Positions 18,747 to 31,636 of a DNA stretch of 64,000 nt are shown here, piece after piece. The notes under the pieces were generated by a model. It saw only the letters and a program-made list of their open reading frames with translations, did not search any database and had not been told where the DNA came from. Within the stretch, counting starts at the first letter, position 1; each line of letters starts with the position of its first letter. Origin of the DNA: JADJXM01 sp937967285 (GTDB lineage: Bacteria > Acidobacteriota > Blastocatellia > RBC074). The stretch spans positions 290,609 through 354,608 of the forward strand of contig JBFWQI010000001.1 in assembly GCA_050249535.1 (NCBI GenBank). Direction: 5' to 3'. The position numbers and the translations under genes are program-made.

Positions 18747-19102
18747 TGCTTTCCCCTCCTCTCGTGGTCTTCCTGTGCGAGCTTTAGTCTTTCTTTTATC
18801 AGTGTGATGGTTTGTTTCGGCGTCTTGATACCGCTTTTGGATTTCTTCTGAAACGCGTGCAGCACGTAGATCGCGCCTGCAAATTTTACGGTGTAGACTG
18901 CACGATAAGTGTCGCCGTCGTGATCTTCCACGATTTCAAGCACGCCAGCTCCGCCAAACCCCTTGAGCGGCTTTGCAGACGGGTGCTTGTCACCAATCTG
19001 GGCGAAGTAAAGCGCATAGCCGACCTGTCGCAGCACCTCTACAGGAAACTCGCACAGTTCTTCCTTGCTGCTCTTGATCCAGTAAACCGGTTTCGGCTCC
19101 AT
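18743..19102 (-). CDS. Gp49/HigB-like RelE-superfamily toxin
   Basis: A 119-residue toxin of the phage-derived Gp49-like (RelE/HigB) family. Diagnostic parts are the opening VYWIKSSKEELCEFP, GDTYRAVYTVKFAGAIYVLHAFQKKSKSGIKTP and a C-terminal helix. Family members are ribosome-dependent mRNA endonucleases that stop translation. It leads a two-gene operon with the XRE antitoxin. No ribosome site is visible before the ATG, and a palindrome abuts it, so the mRNA may be leaderless. Confidence 0.9.
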   Translation of the reverse strand: MEPKPVYWIKSSKEELCEFPVEVLRQVGYALYFAQIGDKHPSAKPLKGFGGAGVLEIVEDHDGDTYRAVYTVKFAGAIYVLHAFQKKSKSGIKTPKQTITLIKERLKLAQEDHERRGKQ

Positions 19103-19228
19103 CTATAGTAGTATTACTATATCCCGTCATTTTGTCCACAACTTTGTGATGACCGGTAATGATATAGTCCAATGAGCGTCAGATTCCTTATAAGACAAAT
19201 CATTGGTGTTGCGCTATAGATGGAGCCG
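19094..19228. repeat. Pair of 15-bp inverted repeats beside the toxin-antitoxin locus
   Basis: CGGCTCCATCTATAG (19094-19108) covers the toxin start codon. Its exact reverse complement CTATAGATGGAGCCG is at 19214-19228. The 105 bases between hold the toxin promoter region and no gene. It may mark a duplication or insertion boundary. Confidence 0.6.
19104..19121 (-). promoter_or_regulatory. Palindromic operator at the toxin-antitoxin start
   Basis: TATAGTA-GTAT-TACTATA, a perfect 7-base inverted repeat two bases upstream of the toxin ATG. It also looks like a -10 element, so HigA-type binding here would block transcription. Function is inferred from position. Confidence 0.55.
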
Positions 19229-19232
19229 GGAC

Positions 19233-21287
<2,055 letters not shown>

Positions 21288-21311
21288 ATGGGCTCCTTAC
21301 ATTAAGTGGGA

Positions 21312-21475
21312 GATAAGTATTCTAAAATTTAAACCGCAAAGGCGCAGAGGGGGGCAGAGAGTTTTTTAGCATTGCAATGTTCGTAATATGCCAATGGGGC
21401 GAGACTCAGAATATCAATATCCATAATATTAATCTCTGTCTCCTCTGCGCCTCTGCGATTTTCAAATTTTGATTA
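21312..21475. repeat. Inverted-repeat element, GCAAAGGCGCAGAGG arms
   Basis: The left arm has ACCGCAAAGGCGCAGAGG and the right arm TCCTCTGCGCCTCTGCGATT, separated by about 100 bases of AT-rich filler without an ORF. It sits between the sugar dehydrogenase start and the symporter stop. Confidence 0.65.
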
Positions 21476-21517
21476 TCGCGGCAGATCTTCCTGTATACCC
21501 GCAACGTGAGCGGCCTG

Positions 21518-24106
21518 TCAAATTGGCCGTGATCGATGAGGATCGGTCACAGTTTCGTCCGCCTTCGGGCGCGAACCGATGGTGTAGATGGTCAGGCCCT
21601 CCAATGACTTTCGCGCGGACGGGATGAGCAGACTTGCCGCATACCCGACCGCCAGGCAGGTCACGATGCCGGTTGCCGCATAGAGGAAGAAGTGAATGCG
21701 TGTGTACCTTTGAACGAGGAACAGGACAATGGCGCCGGCGATGACGCCCAGGACCGCGCCTTTTCCGTGAGCGCGCCGCGTGAAGATGCCGAGCATGAAG
21801 ACTCCGGCCAGACCTCCGCCGAACAGGCCCAGCACCTGCAGAAACAGGTCCCACAGCGATTTGATCTCGAATGTCGCCATGAGCAGGGCGACCATCGTTC
21901 CCACCAGGCCGAGCAGCATGGTCAGGCGTCGCGCCAGGACCATCTTCCTGGCGTCGGTCGCGCGCGAATTGAAGCGGGCGTAAAAATCGGTGACCACGGC
22001 CGTGGCGATGCTGTTCATACTGCTTGAAAGCGTGGACATCGCGGCGGCGAAGACTCCGGCGACTACCAGTCCGGCCACTCCGGGAGGCAGCCGGTCGGCG
22101 ATGAACCAGGCGAATGTCGCGTCGGTCGGCACGCCGGGATCAAGCAGCCCGGGATGCGTGCGATAAAAAGCATAGAGCGCCGTGCCCGCGCCGAAGAAGA
22201 TCAGCGCGGTCGGGATGGTCAGCACTGCGTTCGTCCAGATTCCGCTGGCCGCCTGCCGTTCGTCGCTGGTCGTCAGGTACTTCTGGACTACGGACTGATC
22301 GGTGGTGTACGGGATCAGCGTGGTTGCGATGTTGCCGGCGACAACGACCCAGACCGCGGTCGTCGTGTAATCCCAGGTCCAGTTGAACATGCGAAACTTC
22401 TCGGCCGCCCGGCCGATATCGATCACCTGAGAAAGCCCGCCGTCGACGCCGTTGATCAGCAATACGAGCGAGATCAGAGCTCCGCCGAGCAGCACGAAGA
22501 CCTGGACGACATCCGTCCAGACGACGGCCTCGATGCCGCCTTCCATGGTGTAGATCGTCGTCAGCAGCCCCATCAGCAGAATGCACAAGTAAATATTGAT
22601 GCCGCTCACTGCCGAGAGCGCGAGTGATGGCAGGAAGAGCACGATCGCGAGCCGTCCGGTCTGCAGGATGATGAACGATGCGCTGCCGAGCAGCCGCACT
22701 GTCAGATTGAACCGCTTTTCGAGGTATTCGTAGGCAGTTGTGAAGTTCAGCCTGCGAAAAAACGGAAGGTAGAAGCTGACCACGATCGGAGCGACGATCA
22801 GGATGGTGAGATTGACCAGGACGTAGGTCCAGTCTTCGGCGTAGGCTTTCGCGGGGATGGCCAGGTATGTGATGGCGCTCAACTGCGTGCCGTAGATGCT
22901 CAGGCCCGCCGCCCACCACGGTACGCGCCTGCCGCCGAGAAAGAAGTCGTCGGTCGTCTTGCCCTTGCCCGAAAAGCGAAAGCCGATGAGCAGCGTCGCC
23001 AGCAGGTACAGGCCGAGCACCGTGTAATTCAGAAACCCGAATCCGGTCTTCTCAGAGTTCAGCCGCACCGCGAAGACCGCTGGGGACCGGTGAGCGGGCC
23101 GGTCTTCGCCACCGGGGATAACGACCGCCGACTGCCAGTCGACGGCCGCCGTCGTCACCAGCGATAAGGGCATGCTTCCGATCGTGGTCCATGAATCGGT
23201 GATGGTGTGATAGGCGAGAACGTCGCGACTGAAGCCCGGATGCCTGTCCCTGAGCTCGCGGGTGCGCAGAGCGTTCCGGCCGTCATCGCCGCCGAAGACC
23301 AGAATGTGCGATTGCCCGCGAGCGATTGCAGGCGCGGCGACTATCGGACGGGGCGAGTCTGAGGTCCGGCTCCATCCGCGACCCGGCCGGTATCGCCAGC
23401 CGTCGGTCAGATAACGCCTTGTTGCATTGCCGTCCGGCCCGGCAGACAGCTCTGCGCCGCTGAAGACATAGATCGCGCCGTCCTGCGCTGAGACAACCGG
23501 CAGGATGCGTGCCGGTCCGGGAATCGGATCGAGCGTCTTCCATTGCGGGTCGGGATGGCTCAGATCGAGCGCCCGAAGCGCTCTCTTCGCCCTGGTCGAT
23601 ACCGGAGAATCCTGCCCTCCGACGACGTAGATCGTCCTGCCCAGCAGCGCTACGCCGAAGTTGGCCAGCGATCCGGGCAGCGCGGGCAGGACCGATGTTT
23701 CCAGCCGGCCGTTCGAGTATCGCAACCTGAAGACGTCCGCGTAATGCCGGTTGCCGTCCGATCCGCCGAGAACGATCACGCCGTCATCGACGGTTACCGC
23801 TCCGCCGTATGCCAGCGGATGAGCGAGCCGTCCAGCCAGCTTCCACTTGCCGGCATCGAGGGCATGGATCGTGTTGTGCCACAGTTTCGTCCCGCCCTCC
23901 CAGACCGGCACGTCGAAATGGCTGCCGCCGATGACGAGCAGGACATTGTTGCTGACGCCGGCCATCTGCCCGCCGCTGGGCTGCGGAAGTTCCGCAATCC
24001 TCTCGAATCGAACCCGATCAGCCCTCTCCTGTGCCTGCGCAGGGCTGAGATGAGAGACGATGATCAGGAAAAGAAGGACCGGCGCGGATTTGATGTGTCG
24101 CTTCAT
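21518..24106 (-). CDS. Fusion of cyclically permuted mutarotase (NanM-like) and sodium:solute symporter
   Basis: An 862-residue fusion. After a signal peptide, residues about 30-340 are Kelch repeats of the cyclically permuted mutarotase family (PQPSGGQMAGVSNNVLLVIGG, GGAVTVDDGVIVLGGSDG, ALLGRTIYVVGGQ), as in the sialic-acid mutarotase NanM. Residues about 360-850 are a sodium:solute symporter with many membrane helices (TDDFFLGGRRVPWWAAGLSI, GLTTIYTMEGGIEAVVWTDVVQ). It would convert and import sialic acid in one polypeptide. It overlaps the NanA-like lyase gene by four bases, which supports the substrate assignment. Sialic acid itself is inferred, not proven. Confidence 0.9.
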   Translation of the reverse strand: MKRHIKSAPVLLFLIIVSHLSPAQAQERADRVRFERIAELPQPSGGQMAGVSNNVLLVIGGSHFDVPVWEGGTKLWHNTIHALDAGKWKLAGRLAHPLAYGGAVTVDDGVIVLGGSDGNRHYADVFRLRYSNGRLETSVLPALPGSLANFGVALLGRTIYVVGGQDSPVSTRAKRALRALDLSHPDPQWKTLDPIPGPARILPVVSAQDGAIYVFSGAELSAGPDGNATRRYLTDGWRYRPGRGWSRTSDSPRPIVAAPAIARGQSHILVFGGDDGRNALRTRELRDRHPGFSRDVLAYHTITDSWTTIGSMPLSLVTTAAVDWQSAVVIPGGEDRPAHRSPAVFAVRLNSEKTGFGFLNYTVLGLYLLATLLIGFRFSGKGKTTDDFFLGGRRVPWWAAGLSIYGTQLSAITYLAIPAKAYAEDWTYVLVNLTILIVAPIVVSFYLPFFRRLNFTTAYEYLEKRFNLTVRLLGSASFIILQTGRLAIVLFLPSLALSAVSGINIYLCILLMGLLTTIYTMEGGIEAVVWTDVVQVFVLLGGALISLVLLINGVDGGLSQVIDIGRAAEKFRMFNWTWDYTTTAVWVVVAGNIATTLIPYTTDQSVVQKYLTTSDERQAASGIWTNAVLTIPTALIFFGAGTALYAFYRTHPGLLDPGVPTDATFAWFIADRLPPGVAGLVVAGVFAAAMSTLSSSMNSIATAVVTDFYARFNSRATDARKMVLARRLTMLLGLVGTMVALLMATFEIKSLWDLFLQVLGLFGGGLAGVFMLGIFTRRAHGKGAVLGVIAGAIVLFLVQRYTRIHFFLYAATGIVTCLAVGYAASLLIPSARKSLEGLTIYTIGSRPKADETVTDPHRSRPI

Positions 24107-25002
24107 CGCGCCTCGACCAGATGCTCGATCAGTCCGGCTTCAGACAGCTCGGCGCGGAGTCGCTGCGCTTCGTCCGCCGTCAACCGTTCGCGCCGCGGAG
24201 CGATGCACGGGCCGCAATCGATGCCCGTCCAGCCCAGAATGGTCTTCAACGCAGGGATCAGCGGGTACCTGAGGGTGATGCGAATGCATTCGTTGATCAG
24301 AGCCTGATCGCCCATGGCCGCATCATATTCACTTTCGAGCACAAGATGCCGGAGTTTCAGAAACAGGTTCGGAATGACATTGTAGAAGCTGCCGATGCCG
24401 CCGTCGGCGCCGAAGAGTAGCCCCGCGGCGATCATCTCATCCCGCCCGTAAAAGACGGTCGCGCCCTGCCGTTTCAATCTCAGCATCGTGTAGAGATCGT
24501 AATCGGTGTATTTCAGTCCGACGACGTTCGGGATGGCGCAGAGCTCCAGAATCTGCTCGGCCGTTTTGACGGCGGGAGCCGCTTCGGGGAAATAGTAGAG
24601 CAGCAGAGGCAGGTCCGACGCTCCGGCCAGGCGTTCGTAAAATCGTTTGATCTCGTCGAATGAATATCCGCCGCCGATCGGAGGCAGACTGCTCACAGCG
24701 TGCGCGCCGGCAGAGGCTGCATGGCGCGCCAGCTCGATCGCCTCAGATGTCGTGCCGGCGCCTACGTGCACGATGACGTGTTTTCCCGGAGGCGAATTGC
24801 GGACGACTATCTCTGTGACCTGTCTGCGCTGCCCGGACGACTGCAGCAACCCTTCGCCGGTCGAGCCGCAGAGGTAAACCCCGTGAACGCCCGTGGCGTA
24901 TAGCCGATCGAGCAGCATTTCGAGCGAACGAGTGTTCAGCCTGCCTTCGTCATCGAGCGGCGTGATGAGAGCCGGAAGTATTCCGCTGAGATCCTGATTC
25001 AT
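24103..25002 (-). CDS. nanA: N-acetylneuraminate lyase-like aldolase (DapA/NanA family)
   Basis: A 299-residue class I aldolase of the DHDPS/NAL family. Visible motifs: SGILPALITPLDDEGRLN, GVYLCGSTGEGLLQS (substrate carboxylate loop), LLLYYFPEA (catalytic Tyr) and NVVGLKYTDYD with the Schiff-base Lys. It would split sialic acid to N-acetylmannosamine and pyruvate. The family also contains dihydrodipicolinate synthases and other aldolases. The NAL assignment rests on coupling to the mutarotase-symporter gene. It is the first gene of the operon. Confidence 0.82.
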   Translation of the reverse strand: MNQDLSGILPALITPLDDEGRLNTRSLEMLLDRLYATGVHGVYLCGSTGEGLLQSSGQRRQVTEIVVRNSPPGKHVIVHVGAGTTSEAIELARHAASAGAHAVSSLPPIGGGYSFDEIKRFYERLAGASDLPLLLYYFPEAAPAVKTAEQILELCAIPNVVGLKYTDYDLYTMLRLKRQGATVFYGRDEMIAAGLLFGADGGIGSFYNVIPNLFLKLRHLVLESEYDAAMGDQALINECIRITLRYPLIPALKTILGWTGIDCGPCIAPRRERLTADEAQRLRAELSEAGLIEHLVEAR

Positions 25003-25055
25003 CCTTTATTCCTATGCATGGAGTACGTATGGATTGCCGCCTTCAGGCGGGTTTT

Positions 25056-27089
<2,034 letters not shown>

Positions 27090-27100
27090 GACTCACCTCA

Positions 27101-27160
27101 GGTGCGCACGCGCCCCGCGTGCGAATATCGCCTGCCGCGCACGCGGGGCGCGTGCGCACC
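27101..27160. repeat. Palindromic GTGCGCACGCGCC repeat
   Basis: GGTGCGCACGCGCCCCGCG and its inverse flank a short AATATCGCCTG centre. It is the second copy of the family seen at 2845-2909. It lies between the TPR-protein start and the M61 peptidase stop. Confidence 0.75.
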
Positions 27161-27163
27161 GTC

Positions 27164-29023
27164 CTATCTGGCCCCCAGCCACTCCTCGCGGAACTTCCTG
27201 ATCTCGGGCGTCACCTCGCGACCGGCATCCTCGAAGGCGACGATGGCGAGCTGCGGATCCTCGCTCAGCCTGAGCTGAACGGTTCTCGTCGCGCCCCGCT
27301 GAGAGACCTCGAGCGCGATCGTATCGCCGGGCTTATGCCCTTCGAGCATCTTCTGGAAGTCGGACGAGCTGCCGACGCTCTGCCCGTCGACCTTGAGTAT
27401 CGCGTCTCCGCGATCGAGTCCGGCCTGATAGAGCGGGCCGTTCATCATCGTCGGGCGCGCGATCACGAGCCTGCCGCCCTGAGACTGAAGCTGGGCATCC
27501 AGCCAGACCCTGCCGGGGTTCGTCTTCCTCAGCTCGTAGCCGGCCCTGGCCAGCAGCGCCGCGTAATCGACTACCTCGCGTCCCTCGATGTAGCGATCGA
27601 AGAAGTCCTTCGCGAACGCCTCGTCTCCGGTCACCCTGGCCAGCGATCGTCGAAGATCGGGAATGGTGTAGGGTTTTTCAGGCGCCTGATGCTTCTGGTG
27701 TTTGCCGTAGCTTTGCCACAGCTCGCGCATGTAGTCGTCCAGCGTCTTTCCCGGAAACTTCGTTCGCAGCGTCAGGTCGAGTCCGAGCGCGACCGCGGCG
27801 CCGTATGTGTAATAGGATATGAAGATATTCTGGCTGTTGGTCGGCGCGGTGGTAATTCCGCCGTCCTCGAAGACCGCACGGCGGCTCATCTCGACCGGCG
27901 AGTGGATCATCCGGCCGGCGCCGTTGACTACCGCATTGACCGTGAATCCGAGACCGCGCCCGAATCCCTTGTCGTCGCTGAATCCTGCGCGGCGCATGAC
28001 CAGATTGCCGTAGTACTGGGTGAAGCCTTCAGCCAGCCAGAGCCCGTCCGAGACGTTGGCATCCTCGAAGCTGAACGGTTCGAGGGTCTTCGGCCGCAGC
28101 CGCTCGACGTTCCAGGCATGGAAGAACTCGTGCGAGACAGTGCTCAGATTGCCCCGCGGATTGCCGGCGATCGAGCGCGTGCTGGTCAGGCTGGTCGAAT
28201 TTCGGTGCTCCATCCCGTCACCGCCGATCTGCGGGACATAGTTCGAGATGAATGTGTATGTGCCGTAATCGAAATCCGGGGCCTCGCCGAAGACCGCGAT
28301 CTGCTGATCGACGATCTTTTTGATCATCTCGGTGAACTGATCGACATCGGAATCGGGAGCCGCGTCGTTGATCGCCAGCCGGATGGTGTAGGTCTTGCCG
28401 TTTGAGCGGATCGGCCATTCGCGGAACCTCAGCCGGCCGAGCATCGTCGGCGAATCCATCAGGTACTGCATATGCGGGGCGGTGAAGACCTCAGCGTCGC
28501 TGGTGGGGACCAGTTGCGTGGCCACTTTCCAGTCCGGCGACGGCAGCCTGAATCTGACGCTGACCGGTGCATTCTCGAATCCCCGCGCCCACATCAGAGT
28601 CGCCGGGATGCTCAGATGCGCCATCGTATTGTCGATCCCGGTCCATGTTCCCGATCCAAGATCCCCGAAGAGCGTGTATCTGACCGTCACCTTTCCGCGC
28701 CCGCCGTTGACGTTCCATTGAAATGCATGCGGCCGGTCGATTTGGAGCGCCGCGCCGTTTTCGCCCGTCGCCCGGACGTTGTATACGTTGCGCGCGAATT
28801 CATGCGCGGCGTAACGCCCCGGCGATGACCGGCTCATGCGGACCTCGAGCGGCTTGCCGGACGGCACCCCGCTGAATGCGACGGTAACCTCGGCTTCGTG
28901 ATGGTTTGCGTTGGGAAAGGCGATCTCGTAATCGACCCTGGATTGCGCCAGGGCCGAAGCTGAGAGAATCACCATCAATGCTGCGAACGCGAACAGGGAA
29001 TTGACTCTGCGGATTATGATCAT
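27164..29023 (-). CDS. Secreted M61-family peptidase with PDZ domain
   Basis: A 619-residue M61 (glycyl aminopeptidase-like) metallopeptidase with a signal peptide (NSLFAFAALMVILSASALAQ). An N-terminal beta domain (VDYEIAFPNANHHEAEVTV) precedes the catalytic domain with VSHEFFHAWNVERLRP (HExxH) and the downstream zinc Glu in WLAEGFTQYY. A PDZ domain ends the protein (MMNGPLYQAGLDRGDAILKVDGQSV). Family members degrade peptides outside the cytoplasm. Monocistronic, with repeats on both sides. Confidence 0.93.
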   Translation of the reverse strand: MIIIRRVNSLFAFAALMVILSASALAQSRVDYEIAFPNANHHEAEVTVAFSGVPSGKPLEVRMSRSSPGRYAAHEFARNVYNVRATGENGAALQIDRPHAFQWNVNGGRGKVTVRYTLFGDLGSGTWTGIDNTMAHLSIPATLMWARGFENAPVSVRFRLPSPDWKVATQLVPTSDAEVFTAPHMQYLMDSPTMLGRLRFREWPIRSNGKTYTIRLAINDAAPDSDVDQFTEMIKKIVDQQIAVFGEAPDFDYGTYTFISNYVPQIGGDGMEHRNSTSLTSTRSIAGNPRGNLSTVSHEFFHAWNVERLRPKTLEPFSFEDANVSDGLWLAEGFTQYYGNLVMRRAGFSDDKGFGRGLGFTVNAVVNGAGRMIHSPVEMSRRAVFEDGGITTAPTNSQNIFISYYTYGAAVALGLDLTLRTKFPGKTLDDYMRELWQSYGKHQKHQAPEKPYTIPDLRRSLARVTGDEAFAKDFFDRYIEGREVVDYAALLARAGYELRKTNPGRVWLDAQLQSQGGRLVIARPTMMNGPLYQAGLDRGDAILKVDGQSVGSSSDFQKMLEGHKPGDTIALEVSQRGATRTVQLRLSEDPQLAIVAFEDAGREVTPEIRKFREEWLGAR

Positions 29024-29027
29024 GAAT

Positions 29028-29061
<34 letters not shown>

Positions 29062-29062
29062 T

Positions 29063-30601
29063 TTATTCGGATGTCAGTTTAACTTCACGAACGACGCGCC
29101 AGTCGCCGGATGGCTCGAGTTTCAGATTCTGCACGCGCGCGCTGTGGACGACGATCGTCGACGGATACCAGAGATAGATCTGCGGCAGGTCGTTCGCCAG
29201 TATCTTCTGAACCTGGGAGAAGATCTGATTCTGGCGATCCTTCGACGCCGACTGCGATTCGATCAGCAGCTTCTCGATCTCCGGATTGTTGTACCGCATG
29301 CGGTTCTGACCGTTCGGAGGAATCGAATTGACGCTGTATACGAATTTGAAGATATCGGTGCTCTGATTGCCGCCGACAGAGGTGTTGAGGTAGAGCTGGA
29401 AATTGCCCTCGTTCATATCCTGTGTCAGCTTCTGGCGTTCGAGCGGCTGAAGTTCGAGGGCGATGCCGGCGCGGCGCATCTGCTCCTGTATCGCTTCGCC
29501 GATCTTGCGGGAGATCGAGAGCGTCGAGGTGTTGAGCCTCAATTTGAGGCGCGGCTGGCCCGATTTCTCCCTGTAGCCGGCCTGATCCAGCAGCTCAGCG
29601 GCCCGCGCCGGGTTGTAATCGTATACGGTCGCGTCCTTCTCAAACGCCCACTGGCTCGGCGGCAGGATGCTTGAAGCCGGCCTCGCCTGACCGCGCAGGA
29701 TATTTTTGATGATCGCCTGACGGTCGATCGCGTGAGCCAGCGCCTGTCTGACTCGAACGTCCTTCAGCACCGGATCCTTCAGGTTGACGCCGAGATGCGT
29801 GATGTTCGTCCCGTCGATCAGCTCGACTTTTATACCTTCGGATTTCTGCAGGCTCTCGACCGTGATCGGGTCGAAGTCGGCGTTGATCGCCAGGTCGACA
29901 GAGCCCTTGCGGATCTCGCTCTCGCGCGTGCTGTTGTCGGGAACTATCTTGACGCGCAGCGATCTGATCGACGGCGCGCCCTCGAAGTATTCTTCGAATG
30001 CCGAGAGGGCTACCTCCTGGTCCTCGGTGTAGCTCTCGAACTTGAACGGGCCGGTCCCGACAGGGCGTTTCGCCTGTTCGGCCGACGATCCTTCGGGGAT
30101 GATCCCGATCGGCACGATCGCGTTGGGAAAGCCGGGGAAGGGGTTGTTGCAGTGGAAGACGATCGTCTGCGGATCCTTCACCTCGATCGACTTCAGCTCG
30201 CGTATGAACTCCGCCTTCTTGTCCGACGCGAAATCCGAAGCGAGCATTGTCTCGAAGGTGTATTTCACATCGAGCGAGGTCAGCGTCCGGCGGTCATGAA
30301 ATTTGATTCCGGGTTTGAGATGGAACGTGAAGGTCCTGAACTCGGCATCGGCCTCGAACCGCTCGGCCAGATCCGGAGCCGGATCGAAGTTGGCGTCCTT
30401 GCGCGTCAGCCCGTTGAAGAGCAGCTGGCGCATGCGCTCGGCTGCGGAATCCGAACTGACTCGCGGATCGAAGGTCGGTATCCGCTTCTCGATCATCATC
30501 ACCAGCTCGCCGCTTTCTGAGCCGCGCCGGCAACCGATCGAAACCGCAATCAGGACAATCAACAGGGATGTTATCAGTGAGCGAAACGGAAATTTGACCA
30601 T
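29063..30601 (-). CDS. Peptide/oligopeptide ABC transporter substrate-binding lipoprotein (family 5)
   Basis: A solute-binding protein of the DppA/OppA family. A lipoprotein signal ends in VSIGC (lipobox). Family landmarks: MIEKRIPTFDPRVSSDSAAERMRQLLFNGLTR, FHDRRTLTSLDVKYTFETM, VGTGPFKFESY, RVRQALAHAIDRQAIIKNIL. The frame extends upstream to 30673, but those residues translate the neighbouring palindromic repeat, so the ATG at 30601 before VKFPFRSL is preferred; no clear ribosome site is seen for either. No permease or ATPase is adjacent, so it is an orphan. Confidence 0.9.
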   Translation of the reverse strand: MVKFPFRSLITSLLIVLIAVSIGCRRGSESGELVMMIEKRIPTFDPRVSSDSAAERMRQLLFNGLTRKDANFDPAPDLAERFEADAEFRTFTFHLKPGIKFHDRRTLTSLDVKYTFETMLASDFASDKKAEFIRELKSIEVKDPQTIVFHCNNPFPGFPNAIVPIGIIPEGSSAEQAKRPVGTGPFKFESYTEDQEVALSAFEEYFEGAPSIRSLRVKIVPDNSTRESEIRKGSVDLAINADFDPITVESLQKSEGIKVELIDGTNITHLGVNLKDPVLKDVRVRQALAHAIDRQAIIKNILRGQARPASSILPPSQWAFEKDATVYDYNPARAAELLDQAGYREKSGQPRLKLRLNTSTLSISRKIGEAIQEQMRRAGIALELQPLERQKLTQDMNEGNFQLYLNTSVGGNQSTDIFKFVYSVNSIPPNGQNRMRYNNPEIEKLLIESQSASKDRQNQIFSQVQKILANDLPQIYLWYPSTIVVHSARVQNLKLEPSGDWRVVREVKLTSE

Positions 30602-30609
30602 AAGGGCTT

Positions 30610-30634
30610 GGAGTGCGGCGCCCGCGGGCGCCGC
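30610..30634 (+). repeat. GC palindrome upstream of the binding-protein gene
   Basis: GGAGTGCGGCGCCCGCGG followed by GCGCCGC. It lies 8 bases upstream of the binding-protein start codon and is inverted relative to the copy at 29034-29058. The GGAGTG ends of both copies face the gene. Confidence 0.7.
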
Positions 30635-30671
30635 TCGTAATCGAAGATAATAAGAGAAAAAATTCGACGCC

Positions 30672-30818
30672 ATGCCGCCAGGAGGGCCAAGGTTTATGCA
30701 GGCAATGAAGATCCGGAATTAACCATTACTAAAGCGGCGAGATGGAGGAAGCGTAAGCCAGTCCACCCTTAATACCATCTTGGCAATCTTGGCGCCTTGG
30801 CGTTTAATTTAATTTCAC
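30672..30818. repeat. Degenerate CGCCAAG inverted element
   Basis: The left arm GCCGCCAGGAGGGCCAAGG is decayed. The right arm CTTGGCAATCTTGGCGCC followed by TTGGCGTTTAA matches the right arm of the element at 4355-4584. It holds no gene. Confidence 0.6.
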
Positions 30819-30819
30819 A

Positions 30820-31191
30820 TCAGCGTTTGTCCTTGAGCTGATCCTGTTCGCGCGTCCACTGATCGTAGCGGACCTGCTGTTCGGCCGAGAGTATCTCACG
30901 AACGCGGGAGCGCGCATCGTCGCGGATGGCGATGAACTGAGGCCTCACCTGATTGCGCATCTTCTCGTAGCGGGAGATGGTTTCGTCGACGATCGCTTCG
31001 ATCCGCTCCTTCTGGCCGGGCTCGAGGCCGACCTTCTCGGAGAGCTCGTCGATGATCTCCGCGGTGGTGTCGAGCTGGCGCGGCGCCGACTGCTGCGTCC
31101 AAAGGTACTGCCCCGAACCGCCGACGATAACCCCGAGAACGAACGTCGTCAGAATTATCAGATGCGCCTTGCCCTTATTCGTCAAAGCCAT
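30820..31191 (-). CDS. Membrane-anchored Spy/CpxP-like periplasmic protein
   Basis: A 123-residue protein with one N-terminal membrane anchor (KGKAHLIILTTFVLGVIVGGSGQYLW) and a charged helical periplasmic part containing LEPGQKERIEAIVDETISRYEKMRNQVRPQFIAIRDDARSRVREIL. This resembles the heavy-metal-sensor/Spy helical family, where repeated helices bind unfolded protein or metal. It overlaps the anti-sigma gene by 17 bases and is the last gene of the sigma/anti-sigma operon, so it may feed the envelope signal or belong to the regulon. The function is inferred. Confidence 0.75.
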   Translation of the reverse strand: MALTNKGKAHLIILTTFVLGVIVGGSGQYLWTQQSAPRQLDTTAEIIDELSEKVGLEPGQKERIEAIVDETISRYEKMRNQVRPQFIAIRDDARSRVREILSAEQQVRYDQWTREQDQLKDKR

Positions 31192-31636
31192 CGCCGATCG
31201 CCTCCTTCTTCACCTCGCCGGGGATATTGCCGCTCAGCAGGACCTCATTGACATTGGAGATGGATGAGAGTTCGGTATCGTGGTCCCGCGTGAGCGAGTT
31301 CCGTGACCCCCACAACCCCGTCATCAGGAGCAGAACCGCTGCGACCGCGCCGAAGGCAATCAGCCAGCCTCGCAGCGCCAGTATCGCGGACTCCCAGGAA
31401 CCCGCCCCCTGATCATGCAGTTCGCCGATCCTGGCGCGAATCCGCGACATCAGAAACGGCGAGACGGCCTGCAGGTCATCGCCCCGCATTCCGGACCGGA
31501 TCATCATCGATGTCAGCCTCTCGCCGGCCACGCTGCGCCGGCAGTCCTGGCATTGCTCGACATGTCGCCGAACCTCTGCGGATTCCAGCGAATCCGGGGC
31601 GAAGAGGATCTTCCTTTTGATATCTCTACAGTTCAT
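31175..31636 (-). CDS. Zinc-finger anti-sigma factor, membrane anchored
   Basis: A 153-residue anti-sigma factor. The N-terminal zinc-binding motif reads HVEQCQDCRRS (H-x3-C-x2-C), with an upstream Cys in MNCRDIK. A single membrane helix follows at about residues 90-108 (GWLIAFGAVAAVLLLMTGLW), then a short periplasmic tail. It would hold the ECF sigma factor encoded just upstream until a signal releases it. It overlaps the sigma gene by 11 bases and the next gene by 17 bases, so the three are translationally coupled. Confidence 0.85.
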   Translation of the reverse strand: MNCRDIKRKILFAPDSLESAEVRRHVEQCQDCRRSVAGERLTSMMIRSGMRGDDLQAVSPFLMSRIRARIGELHDQGAGSWESAILALRGWLIAFGAVAAVLLLMTGLWGSRNSLTRDHDTELSSISNVNEVLLSGNIPGEVKKEAIGDGFDE

